A model generated the notes under the pieces. It saw only the letters and a list, made by a program, of their open reading frames with translations. It did not search any database and was not told where the DNA came from. Positions 56,711 through 64,000 of a stretch of 64,000 nt of DNA are shown one piece after another (position 1 is the stretch's first letter; each line of letters opens with the position of its first letter). Location: positions 37,322 to 101,321 of the forward strand of contig CAZXTL010000004.1 of the NCBI GenBank assembly GCA_964643725.1. Reading direction: 5' to 3'. Origin of the DNA: DYQY01 sp964643725. GTDB taxonomy: Bacteria > Margulisbacteria > Riflemargulisbacteria > GWF2-35-9 > DYQY01. Position numbers and translations under genes: made by a program.

Positions 56711-58210
56711 ATGTACAAGACAGTAGCCATTGCTAATAGTAAGGTGCAAGATAGGATTCAACAAAATTCAAATAAGATAGGAAGTATACTAAATAGTTAT
56801 TTACAAGTTCTTAGTTCATATTATGAAAATGAAGTTACCAATGGAGCACAAAAACAAAAACACATTGGGATTCGTGATGGGTTACATGAAATGACTAAGA
56901 AATTATTGCAACTTAATAATTTGACTTTTCAGGAATATTTGCAAGAAGTGGATAAGTTTGATGACAAACAGGAAACTTCTTTATTAAGTATTAGAAGAGG
57001 TCTAAATCCAAACATACTAAAAATTATTGTAAGAAACAATGGAGTCATTGCAGATACAGTTCTTAATAAATGGATTTCTATATGTTGTCTTAATAAAGAG
57101 ATTGTAAATTTGCAAGGAGACAGATATGTTTTGGTTGCATTAAGAAATGATTTAGATGAGCAAGGATTACAAACAGCAGAGGAACTAGTCCCAGGTGCTT
57201 ATGATAGGGTATTCGATAAGTATGGAACGTCTGAAGATTATTTGTATGTGCGTGACAATATATCTGGTGAAGAGAGAAAGAGAATTGAAACTGATTTAGT
57301 TAATTCTTTAGTGCTTTTTGAACCTTCAAGTGCAGATTTTACAGAAGCTCCTTTTTATTCATGGAACCATTCTCATCCTACAGATATTCCTGATGGAGTT
57401 GAAGTGATGGAGAAGTTTAAAAGTAATGCTCATTTTTTTTCAGAGAAGGATTTGGGTATTATTAACTCTGTAAGAAGTTTCGCAGAGGTTTTTTCTACTT
57501 TAGGGATAGCATTTGCTGACAGGCTTGTTAGCTATATAGGTTTAGATGGTAATGAGAATCTACTCCAGATAAGTTCTGGATATAAAAAGTATGTTAATAA
57601 ACTATTAGTTTTTAGAGATGCTTATGATTATATTTCACGAAAATCAAAAATCAATGAATCAAATAAAGTTAGGGTAGCATTATTGCTAACATCTAATTGG
57701 ATAAACATGAATCCAAGAGATGAAATAGTTGCTAGTCTTAAGCAACTAGGTCTTGAACAGTCATTGTTAGATAAGTTCAAAAATGGAGTTTGTGAAGGAC
57801 CAGCTCAGTGGAGAACGTTTTTTGGAATAAAGAATTATTATCCAGAAATTGATGCTTTATCAAAAGGGCATATTTCTTATTTTGTCAGCAGATCAAGATT
57901 AAATAGAATGATGGAAAGAACAGAACTTGGTAACATGAAGTATCAAGAAGCAATAGAATTTATTAAGCTTCGTTCATCCAAAGTTCTTAGACTTATGCTT
58001 TGTGAGAAATATGATTTATCAGATCTTTTTATAAGAGACAGACGTTTTTCTGGTCATAAGATTGTTAGTGCTTCAGCAAAAAAGGAATGCATTCCTTTAT
58101 TTAATGAATTATGGAGTTCTAAGAACCTTACAGAAGCAAGGACTGCAAGAGATAAGATATTAAAAGCTTTTGATGACCTTTATAAATCAGGTAAACTTTA
58201 CGAAGATTAG
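56711..58210 (+). CDS. Hypothetical protein (499 aa)
   Basis: The family is not recognised. It is predominantly helical with no signal peptide or membrane helix. A short His-rich stretch, WNHSHPTDIPDG, lies near residue 217 and could bind metal, but no catalytic motif is certain. No clear Shine-Dalgarno precedes the ATG; translation may depend on coupling to the upstream gene, whose stop is 13 bp away. It is the last gene of the giant-protein cluster, followed by queC with its own promoter. Confidence 0.75.
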   Translation: MYKTVAIANSKVQDRIQQNSNKIGSILNSYLQVLSSYYENEVTNGAQKQKHIGIRDGLHEMTKKLLQLNNLTFQEYLQEVDKFDDKQETSLLSIRRGLNPNILKIIVRNNGVIADTVLNKWISICCLNKEIVNLQGDRYVLVALRNDLDEQGLQTAEELVPGAYDRVFDKYGTSEDYLYVRDNISGEERKRIETDLVNSLVLFEPSSADFTEAPFYSWNHSHPTDIPDGVEVMEKFKSNAHFFSEKDLGIINSVRSFAEVFSTLGIAFADRLVSYIGLDGNENLLQISSGYKKYVNKLLVFRDAYDYISRKSKINESNKVRVALLLTSNWINMNPRDEIVASLKQLGLEQSLLDKFKNGVCEGPAQWRTFFGIKNYYPEIDALSKGHISYFVSRSRLNRMMERTELGNMKYQEAIEFIKLRSSKVLRLMLCEKYDLSDLFIRDRRFSGHKIVSASAKKECIPLFNELWSSKNLTEARTARDKILKAFDDLYKSGKLYED

Positions 58211-58224
58211 TTTTATTGCTTAAT

Positions 58225-58232
58225 GCTATAAT
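58225..58232 (+). promoter_or_regulatory. Extended -10 promoter of queC
   Basis: TGCTATAAT ends 6 nt before the queC ATG with no Shine-Dalgarno between them. The TGn extension compensates for the absence of a clear -35 box. This predicts a leaderless mRNA. Confidence 0.6.
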
Positions 58233-58238
58233 AACCCC

Positions 58239-58886
58239 ATGACAACTGCACTCGTTATACTTTCCGGTGGACAAGATTCCACTACCGCTTTATTTTGGGC
58301 TAAGCAACAGTTTGATGCTGTTGAGGCAATTACTTTTGATTATGGTCAACGTCACAAAATAGAGATAGAGTCAGCTAAAAAAGTGGCTGAGATTGCAGGT
58401 GTTCCTCATAAGATAGTTAAAGTTACAGCACTAGAGCAACTTGCTGATAATGCTATGATTAATAATAATGAAATTGTTATTAATAAGATTACAGGTCTTC
58501 CTACAACTTTTGTTCCTGGTAGAAATCTAATATTCGTCACCTTAGCAGCAGGGTATGCTTATGGAAAAGGTATTAAGGACCTTATTCTAGGCGTGTCTCA
58601 GGTCGATTATAGTGGATATCCTGATTGTCGCAGGGAGACGATAAAGTCATTGGAACAGACAATCTCATTAGGAATGGATACAAAGTTTAAAATACATACG
58701 CCACTAATAGATATCGACAAAAAAGGTACTGTGTTAATGGCAAAAGAACTTGGGGTATTAGACGTAATGAAGTACACCCATACTTGTTATAAAGGTAATC
58801 AACCTCCTTGTGGAGAATGCCCAGCTTGTAAACTAAGAGCTAAAGGGTTCTTTGAAGCAGGAATTAACGACCCCATTCTGAAATGA
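58239..58886 (+). CDS. queC: 7-cyano-7-deazaguanine synthase
   Basis: An ATP-dependent conversion of 7-carboxy-7-deazaguanine to preQ0 in queuosine biosynthesis. The 215-aa length is normal. The PP-loop SGGQDSTTALFWA lies at residues 6-18. Conserved internal motifs are FDYGQRH, PGRNL and GVSQVDYSGYPDCR. The C-terminal zinc site has four Cys (CYKGNQPPCGECPAC). Tgt, encoded about 35 kb away on the other strand, uses the later product preQ1. The gene is monocistronic with a predicted leaderless transcript, and its 3' end runs into a large imperfect palindrome. Confidence 0.96.
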   Translation: MTTALVILSGGQDSTTALFWAKQQFDAVEAITFDYGQRHKIEIESAKKVAEIAGVPHKIVKVTALEQLADNAMINNNEIVINKITGLPTTFVPGRNLIFVTLAAGYAYGKGIKDLILGVSQVDYSGYPDCRRETIKSLEQTISLGMDTKFKIHTPLIDIDKKGTVLMAKELGVLDVMKYTHTCYKGNQPPCGECPACKLRAKGFFEAGINDPILK

Positions 58887-59015
58887 CAAATGCCAAAACT
58901 CAAATGTCAAATAAATCATAGAATGACAAATAATTAAATAATACGTGTGGATTTAGTTTTGTTTTGATTTGAGATTGAAAGATTTATTTGGATTTTGAGC
59001 TTTGGATTTTGGATT
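58885..59015. repeat. Large imperfect inverted repeat downstream of queC
   Basis: The left arm (about 58888-58917, AAATGCCAAAACTCAAATG..) is about 85% complementary to the right arm (58981-59010, GATTTATTTGGATTTTGAGC..), with a loop of about 60 nt. It could fold as a long hairpin ending queC transcription, or be a remnant of a small palindromic mobile repeat. It has no coding capacity. Confidence 0.6.
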
Positions 59016-59026
59016 TATATTAAAAC

Positions 59027-59054
59027 ATTTCACTTTTCACATTTCACTATTCAC
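59027..59054. repeat. Heptamer array (GTGAAAT type, minus orientation), four units
   Basis: The units ATTTCAC, TTTTCAC, ATTTCAC and TATTCAC are reverse complements of the GTGAAWA units at 27875 and 29721. The array supplies the -35 region of the aspS promoter. Confidence 0.7.
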
Positions 59055-59063
59055 GGTTATAAT
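59036..59063 (+). promoter_or_regulatory. aspS promoter
   Basis: The -35 TTCACA (59036-59041), a 16-bp spacer and -10 TATAAT (59058-59063), followed by six bases and the aspS ATG. The mRNA is predicted to be leaderless. Confidence 0.6.
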
Positions 59064-59069
59064 ATCCCC

Positions 59070-60860
59070 ATGCTTAAACGAACAGTTAATTGTGGGGAAC
59101 TCAGAAAGTCAGACATCGGCAAAGAAGTCATTCTTAATGGATGGGTGAATCGTCGTAGAGACCATGGTGGAGTTATTTTTATTGATATTAGAGACAGAAG
59201 TGGAATAGTTCAAATAACTTTTGATTCTTCCAAAGCAGGGATGTCCCATCAATTAGCTGAAAGTATCCGTAGTGAATATGTCCTAGCGGTTAAAGGACAA
59301 GTAATCGCTCGTTCTGATGCAACAGTTAATCCAAATATGCCAACTGGTGAAGTTGAAGTTGAATGTACAGTAGTAGATGTGCTAAATACTAGTAAAACTC
59401 CTGTTTTTAGCGTTGCTGATGATGATCAAGTAGATGAAACACTTAAATTGAAATATAGGTATTTAGACCTTAGAAAAGAGAGTTCTCTTAGTAAGTTTAA
59501 GACAAGACATTATGTTACTGCTGCAATTAGAAATCATCTTAATAAAGAAGGGTTTTTTGAAGTAGAAACACCAATACTTAATAGAAGTACACCAGAAGGT
59601 GCTCGAGATTATCTAGTTCCAAGTAGAGTAAATCAAGGTAAGTTTTTTGCTTTACCTCAATCGCCTCAGTTATTTAAACAACTTCTGATGGTTAGTGGTT
59701 TTGAAAAGTATTATCAAGTAGCTAAATGTTTTAGAGATGAAGATTTACGAGCAGATCGTCAACCAGAATTCACTCAGATAGATTTAGAGATGAGCTTTGT
59801 TGAGCAAGACGATATTATTGCTCTTACTGAGGGTGTAATTAAAGAAGCATTTAAGGTAATTGGCGAGGAAGTAACTTTGCCTATTAACAGAATTACATAT
59901 GATGATGCTATTAATTATTATGGCAGTGATAAACCAGATATGAGATATGACTTACAATTAGTTGATATAACAGACGTTTGTAAGAACGTTGAATTAAAGG
60001 TTTTTAACCAGATAGCTAATAGTGGAGGCAAGGTTAAGGGCTTAAATGTTAAAAATGGCCATTCTTTAAGCAGGAAGAATATGGATGACTTAATTGCTTT
60101 TTCTCAAAAACACGGAGCTAAGGGTATGGCTTATATTACAGTTAGACCAGAGTCACCAGATGATATAAGTAAATATGAATATACGTCACCAATTACAAAG
60201 TTTTTTAGTGATGAACAATTAAAGCAAACCATGGAAAGATTTAATGCAAAACCAGGAGATGTTTTAGTTTTTATTGCAGACAGCCTTGCTGTTGCTAATG
60301 AAGTGTTAGGAAGACTTCGACTTGAGATAGCTGAATTACTTAAAATTGAACCAAAACAAAAGTATTGTTTTGTGTGGGTTACCAATTTCCCTATGTTTGA
60401 GAAATCAGAAGGGAAGTTAAAAGCTTTACATCATCCTTTCACTAAGCCAGATATTAAAGATATTTCTGAATTAGATGTTGATCCTTTGTCTCTTTATTCT
60501 ATAGCTTATGATATTGTTCTGAACGGTTGTGAGTTAGGCGGTGGTTCTATACGTATCCATCAAACTGAAATGCAAGCAAAGATTCTTAACATGTTGGGAA
60601 TAGAGAAAGAAGAAGCAGAAGAAAAGTTTGGATTCTTGCTAAATGCTTTAGAATATGGCGCTCCTCCACATGGTGGTCTTGCAATTGGTCTAGATCGAAT
60701 GATAATGCTTATGACAGGCGCTGCTTCTATAAGAGATGTTATAGCATTTCCAAAGACACAAAGCGCTGGATGCCCACTTTCGGATGCTCCTGGAGAAGTT
60801 TCTGCTGACCAGTTAAAAGAGCTAGGACTTAGGCTAAGACTAGCTTCTAAAGAAGTTTAA
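59070..60860 (+). CDS. aspS: Aspartyl-tRNA synthetase
   Basis: Charges tRNA-Asp with aspartate. The ATG at 59070 (protein start MLKRTVNCGELR) was chosen over an upstream ATG at 58995, whose extra 25 codons come from the palindrome and heptamer array and match nothing in the family. The 596-aa enzyme has the N-terminal OB-fold (GWVNRRRDHGGVIFIDIRDRSG), class II motif 2 (FRDEDLRADRQPEFTQID), the bacterial GAD insertion domain and motif 3 (GGLAIGLDRMIMLMTG). These mark the bacterial type. It could be discriminating (Asp only) or also charge tRNA-Asn; the sequence as read does not decide this. It has a leaderless-type promoter. Confidence 0.97.
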   Translation: MLKRTVNCGELRKSDIGKEVILNGWVNRRRDHGGVIFIDIRDRSGIVQITFDSSKAGMSHQLAESIRSEYVLAVKGQVIARSDATVNPNMPTGEVEVECTVVDVLNTSKTPVFSVADDDQVDETLKLKYRYLDLRKESSLSKFKTRHYVTAAIRNHLNKEGFFEVETPILNRSTPEGARDYLVPSRVNQGKFFALPQSPQLFKQLLMVSGFEKYYQVAKCFRDEDLRADRQPEFTQIDLEMSFVEQDDIIALTEGVIKEAFKVIGEEVTLPINRITYDDAINYYGSDKPDMRYDLQLVDITDVCKNVELKVFNQIANSGGKVKGLNVKNGHSLSRKNMDDLIAFSQKHGAKGMAYITVRPESPDDISKYEYTSPITKFFSDEQLKQTMERFNAKPGDVLVFIADSLAVANEVLGRLRLEIAELLKIEPKQKYCFVWVTNFPMFEKSEGKLKALHHPFTKPDIKDISELDVDPLSLYSIAYDIVLNGCELGGGSIRIHQTEMQAKILNMLGIEKEEAEEKFGFLLNALEYGAPPHGGLAIGLDRMIMLMTGAASIRDVIAFPKTQSAGCPLSDAPGEVSADQLKELGLRLRLASKEV

Positions 60861-60913
60861 TTCTAATAAATTTTTATGTGTTGATGTGTTTACTTCGACT
60901 TTGCTCAATACAA

Positions 60914-60935
60914 GTATTTGTTTATTTGTTTTAGG
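60914..60935. repeat. Short GTTTATTT octamer stretch
   Basis: GTATTT, GTTTATTT and GTTTTAGG are related to the array at 20185. It precedes hairpin repeat copy C, as the other precedes copy A. A few looser GTGTTGAT-like units lie at 60875-60890. Confidence 0.4.
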
Positions 60936-60942
60936 CAGATAA

Positions 60943-61016
60943 ACCCTCTCTGTCAGGAGATGGTGGCGATATTTTAGAGTTTCAGAAGTTTATGATGTGT
61001 TACGCCGGGAGAGGTT
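60943..61016 (+). repeat. DUF559-type hairpin repeat, copy C
   Basis: A partly degraded stem (ACCCTCTC at 60943, GGAGATGGT at 60956) is followed by GGCGAT, 35 bp similar to copies A and B (including GTTTCAGAAGTT), and TTACGCCGGGAGAGGTTT. The 5' and 3' ends (AAACCCTCTC and GAGAGGTTT) are also complementary. No gene is associated. Confidence 0.72.
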
Positions 61017-61024
61017 TGGACGCA

Positions 61025-61068
61025 AAATGGACACAAAACGGTAAAACAGCATACGAAATGGACTCAAA
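61025..61068. promoter_or_regulatory. Direct-repeat operator candidate upstream of the glycogen operon
   Basis: AAATGGACACAAA (61025-61037) and AAATGGACTCAAA (61056-61068) match at 12 of 13 positions, with a start-to-start distance of 31 bp, about three helical turns. They lie just upstream of the promoter of the CBM48 gene. The binding factor is unknown. Confidence 0.4.
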
Positions 61069-61082
61069 TAAGCCAATTATCA

Positions 61083-61111
61083 TTGTATACCACTATGCCG
61101 AGATGTATAAT
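61083..61111 (+). promoter_or_regulatory. Promoter of the CBM48-DUF4912-GH57 operon
   Basis: -35 TTGTAT (61083-61088), a 17-bp spacer and -10 TATAAT (61106-61111). The start codon at 61137 follows after a short leader with an AGGTGA ribosome site. Confidence 0.55.
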
Positions 61112-61136
61112 CGATTTACTAAGGTAGGTGAGGAAC

Positions 61137-61409
61137 ATGAAAAAAGAAGAAGTTAGTAGAAAAATCCAATTCAAATTTTATGCACCTCAAGCAAAAGAAG
61201 TCGGGTTAGTTGGAAGTTTCAATAAATGGAATCCGATTAAAAAAAAGATGAAAGTTAATGTTAAGGGGGAATGGGTTACAAGAGTAATTTTATCCGAAGG
61301 AGAACATCAATATAAGTTTATAGTTGATGGTGAGTGGATAAATGATCCGGGGGCAGAAAGATATGTCGAAAATGGAGTAGGCGGACTTAACAGCGTTAAG
61401 GTTGTCTAA
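61137..61409 (+). CDS. CBM48-type glycogen-binding domain protein
   Basis: A single small domain of the CBM48/isoamylase N-terminal (AMPK glycogen-binding) family, about 90 aa. Hallmarks are FKFYAPQAKEVGLVGSFNKW, the GEWVTRVILSEGEHQYKFIVDGEW core with aromatic sugar-binding residues, and NDPGAERY near the end. ATG 61137 was preferred to an upstream GTG at 61128 because AGGTGA lies 5 nt before it. It is the first gene of an operon with a DUF4912 protein and a GH57 branching enzyme, consistent with a stand-alone glycogen-targeting or regulatory subunit. Confidence 0.9.
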   Translation: MKKEEVSRKIQFKFYAPQAKEVGLVGSFNKWNPIKKKMKVNVKGEWVTRVILSEGEHQYKFIVDGEWINDPGAERYVENGVGGLNSVKVV

Positions 61410-61426
61410 ATCGAAAGGGGTTTAAA

Positions 61427-62641
61427 ATGATATACGAAGAGGAACAATTAAATAAACTAACAAAATTCGAGTTGCTTGATATAGCAACAGAATTGGATGT
61501 TAAATACAGAACAAGGATGGCGAAACCAAAATTGATTGAATCTATTCTTGAAGAAATAGCAATAAAGAAAAAAGATTTTGATCCAACAATGGAAGCAATT
61601 CTCGACGAACAAGAAAAAAATCGTCAGTTAGATGTTGATTCTGCAAAGGATAGAGAGGCAGTTCAAGCTTCAAAGTATAATAAAGCAGAACCAAAGGATA
61701 AAATTATAGATAAAGTTGAAGAAAAACCAGAGACAGTTTTCGTTGCTCCTCAAACGAATGAATATAATCCTTTCGATACATTGAATGATTCGTATCATGT
61801 GCCTCATGCTTATGGTGATGATAAAATTATTGCTATGGTAGTTGATCCTACACATATACATATATATTGGGAAACAACTCAAGGGACTCAACAACGATTG
61901 CTTCAAGAAGCAGGTTGTTCTGGAAGTAGTTTTGATCTTGTACTAAAACTTTATGATGTTACTGATATAGACTTTATCGGTTCTAATGCATGGAGTGAAC
62001 AAGAATTAAATGTTGGTTATTCTAGGAATTGGTATTTTTCCGTAACTGCTAATAGAAGTTACTGTGCAGAAATCGGAATGAAAGTGCATTCAACAGGTAA
62101 GTTTTTAGTTATTGCTAGATCAAATATTATAGAAACACCTAGAGATACAGTTAGTGATTTTTATGATGAAGAATGGATGTTAATAGATTTTAATAATAAC
62201 AAGAATATTTATAGCGAACTGTATCGACTTTCTGGTGGATATGAGATGAAGAAACATCAATTAAACTCTGGTTTTGTTACAGAAAGAATTGATAAACCAT
62301 ACGATTATAAGTTGCCTGAAGTTAGTTTAAGCTCAGCTTCATTATCTTCTGCATCTTTATCTTCTCAATCACTGGTTAGGAGACAAAAAGACTTCTGGTT
62401 ATGGGTTGATACAGAACTTATAGTTTATGGTCAGACCAAAGTAGATGCTAAAGAACTTAGTATTAATGGAGAAGTCGTAAAACTTGATAAAGAAGGAAGG
62501 TTTAGAATACATATGGCACTTCCAGATGGAGAATATCCTTTTCAAGTACGTGCAATCTCTAATTGTGGTGGAATGGTTGAAGAGGTTACTCCAAAAGTAA
62601 TCCGATTCATGGAACAAGAAAAAGTCAGGACGAAAGGATAA
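61427..62641 (+). CDS. DUF4912 protein with SAP/Rho-N-like N-terminus
   Basis: The 404-aa protein has a short N-terminal helical module (LTKFELLDIATELDVKY..) resembling the Rho-N/SAP fold, a charged Glu/Lys linker, then the DUF4912 domain at about residues 125-240 (IIAMVVDPTHIHIYWETT..., SYCAEIG). A Ser/Ala/Leu repeat (SLSSASLSSASLSS) lies near residue 303, followed by a second beta-rich module (about 320-400). DUF4912 proteins commonly adjoin GH57 branching enzymes in diverse bacteria; the molecular role is unknown. It lies 17 bp after the CBM48 gene and 8 bp before the GH57 gene. Confidence 0.9.
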   Translation: MIYEEEQLNKLTKFELLDIATELDVKYRTRMAKPKLIESILEEIAIKKKDFDPTMEAILDEQEKNRQLDVDSAKDREAVQASKYNKAEPKDKIIDKVEEKPETVFVAPQTNEYNPFDTLNDSYHVPHAYGDDKIIAMVVDPTHIHIYWETTQGTQQRLLQEAGCSGSSFDLVLKLYDVTDIDFIGSNAWSEQELNVGYSRNWYFSVTANRSYCAEIGMKVHSTGKFLVIARSNIIETPRDTVSDFYDEEWMLIDFNNNKNIYSELYRLSGGYEMKKHQLNSGFVTERIDKPYDYKLPEVSLSSASLSSASLSSQSLVRRQKDFWLWVDTELIVYGQTKVDAKELSINGEVVKLDKEGRFRIHMALPDGEYPFQVRAISNCGGMVEEVTPKVIRFMEQEKVRTKG

Positions 62642-62648
62642 TTTTAAA

Positions 62649-64000
62649 ATGGAAAAAGGATATCTTGCGCTAGTACTGCATGCTCATTTGCCATACGTTA
62701 GGCACCCAGAGTATGCTTCATTTTTAGAAGAAGATTGGTTATTTGAGGCTATCACAGAGACGTACATCCCATTACTTAATATGATGGATAGGCTTGTGAA
62801 TGATGGTGTTGATTTTAGACTTACTATGTCAATTACTCCACCTTTAGCTGGAATGTTCGCTGATGAAGTTTTACAGAATAAATATATTCATCATATCGAG
62901 CAACTTATTGAACTTAGTGATAAAGAAATTGATCGTACGAAGTATCTACCTCAATTTCATGAAACAGCAAAAATGTATAAAGGTGTATTTATGAATAGCC
63001 GTTATGTTTTTGTTGATAAATATCATAAAAATCTTATAAATGGGTTTAAATATTTTCAAGATTTAGGAAAACTAGAAGTCATTACTTGTACTGCAACTCA
63101 TGGTTTTTTACCTTTATTGGAAAATAGTCGTGAGGCAGTTCATGCTCAGGTAAAAGTAGCAGCAGAAGATTATAAGAGACATTTTGGTAGAGGTCCAAGA
63201 GGAATTTGGTTAGCTGAATGTGGATATAACCCTGGTGATGATGAAGAATTAAAGAAAGCTGGGATTAACTTCTTTTTTGTTGATACCCACGGAATCCTTC
63301 ATGGTAATCCAAGACCAAAGTACGGGGTATTCGCTCCGGTATACACTAAGAGTGGGGTTGCTGCCTTTGGACGTGATATGGAGTCATCTAAGTCAGTTTG
63401 GAGTGCCGAAGAAGGTTATCCAGGAGACGCTAGATATCGTGATTTTTATAGAGATATCGGCTTTGATCTGGATATGGAATATATTAAAGATTATATTCAT
63501 CCAGATGGCATTAGAAAACATACAGGAATAAAATATTATAAGATAACTGGTAAGACAGATAATAAGCAACCATACAATCATTTTCAGGCAGAAGCTGCAG
63601 CCGCTGAACATGCTAGCAACTTCTTGTTTAATAGAGAGAAGCAAGTTGAGTATCTATATGATGTAATGGGTGGCAAGAAGCCAATAATTATTTCTCCTTA
63701 TGATGCTGAACTTTATGGCCATTGGTGGTTTGAAGGCCCTAAATTCTTAGAAAACCTTATTCGTAAGGCCTACTATGACCAGGATACAGTAAAACTAGTA
63801 AATCCATTTGAGTATTTACAAGAAAATCCAACGAATCAGGTTGTTACTCCTTCAATGTCAAGTTGGGGAAACAAAGGGTATAACGAAGTTTGGTTAGAAG
63901 GAAGTAATGATTGGGTATATCCGCACTTACACAAACTAGCAGATAGAATGGTTGAGTTAGCCAATAAGTTTACTTATTCTGATGGTGTATTAAGACGTGC
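62649..64000 (+). CDS. GH57 1,4-alpha-glucan branching enzyme (DUF1957 type), 3' end outside the window
   Basis: Introduces alpha-1,6 branches into glycogen. About 450 codons are visible and the gene runs off the window; relatives are about 520-540 aa. The N-terminal HAHLPYVRHPE signature is followed by the nucleophile region GIWLAECGYNPG (Glu190) and the acid/base region SPYDAELYGHWWFEGP (Asp352), matching the GH57 branching-enzyme catalytic pair. The ATG at 62649 has an AAAGGA site upstream. It is the third gene of the CBM48-DUF4912-GH57 operon. Confidence 0.93.
   Translation, partial: MEKGYLALVLHAHLPYVRHPEYASFLEEDWLFEAITETYIPLLNMMDRLVNDGVDFRLTMSITPPLAGMFADEVLQNKYIHHIEQLIELSDKEIDRTKYLPQFHETAKMYKGVFMNSRYVFVDKYHKNLINGFKYFQDLGKLEVITCTATHGFLPLLENSREAVHAQVKVAAEDYKRHFGRGPRGIWLAECGYNPGDDEELKKAGINFFFVDTHGILHGNPRPKYGVFAPVYTKSGVAAFGRDMESSKSVWSAEEGYPGDARYRDFYRDIGFDLDMEYIKDYIHPDGIRKHTGIKYYKITGKTDNKQPYNHFQAEAAAAEHASNFLFNREKQVEYLYDVMGGKKPIIISPYDAELYGHWWFEGPKFLENLIRKAYYDQDTVKLVNPFEYLQENPTNQVVTPSMSSWGNKGYNEVWLEGSNDWVYPHLHKLADRMVELANKFTYSDGVLRR

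Noticed and set aside
58995..59069. 25-residue N-terminal extension of AspRS
   Set aside because: Encoded by the palindrome arm and heptamer array; the family begins at the MLKRT Met, which has a promoter directly before it.

Overview
This is an AT-rich bacterial window with short intergenic gaps, giant reading frames and ordinary housekeeping genes. UppP, SecD/SecF, bacterial AspRS, Tgt and QueC show it is bacterial. The concentration of giant ORFs (2,255, 2,949 and about 6,970 aa), together with a DUF3536-type GH57 protein, a DUF4912 protein and a GH57 branching enzyme, suggests an uncultivated lineage such as Omnitrophota or Margulisbacteria. That placement is inference; no rRNA gene is present to test it.

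Layout. (1) 1-19375, + strand: three very large, tightly packed unknown genes. The first runs in from outside the window and is membrane-spanning, the second is helical, and the third has a beta-rich middle followed by a long coiled coil. (2) 19400-29090, - strand: uppP, secF, secD, tgt, a GH57/DUF3536 protein, a four-helix-bundle gene, homoserine dehydrogenase and a calpain-like cysteine protease. (3) 29136-29657: a DUF559 endonuclease-like gene between two hairpins, resembling a small mobile unit. Two gene-less relatives lie at 20261 and 60943. (4) 29791-58210, + strand: a second giant-gene cluster of 1,147, about 6,970, 160, 557 and 499 aa. The 6,970-aa protein carries a SecA-like ATPase core with a canonical DEAD box, a separate HExxH...ExxA zinc-protease-like motif and an Ala/Gly-rich hydrophobic region. 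(5) 58239-60860: queC and aspS. (6) 61137-64000: a glycogen operon of CBM48, DUF4912 and GH57 branching enzyme, running off the window.

How it may fit together. None of the giant-cluster proteins whose N-terminus is visible has a recognisable signal peptide. The combination of membrane-spanning, beta-rich/coiled-coil, SecA-like and protease-like parts suggests an undescribed cell-surface, translocation or host/prey-interaction system. The sequence does not prove a function. The flanking genes are core metabolism: queuosine (tgt, queC), threonine/methionine (hom), protein export (secDF), undecaprenyl phosphate recycling (uppP) and glycogen.

Intergenic DNA is unusual. There are two families of short-period tandem arrays, octamers of GTTYAWTN type and heptamers of GTGAAWA type, plus the DUF559-type hairpin repeats. 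Six genes have a TATAAT-like box ending only 6-7 nt before the start codon and no Shine-Dalgarno, which predicts leaderless transcripts. The giant genes mostly have ordinary leaders.
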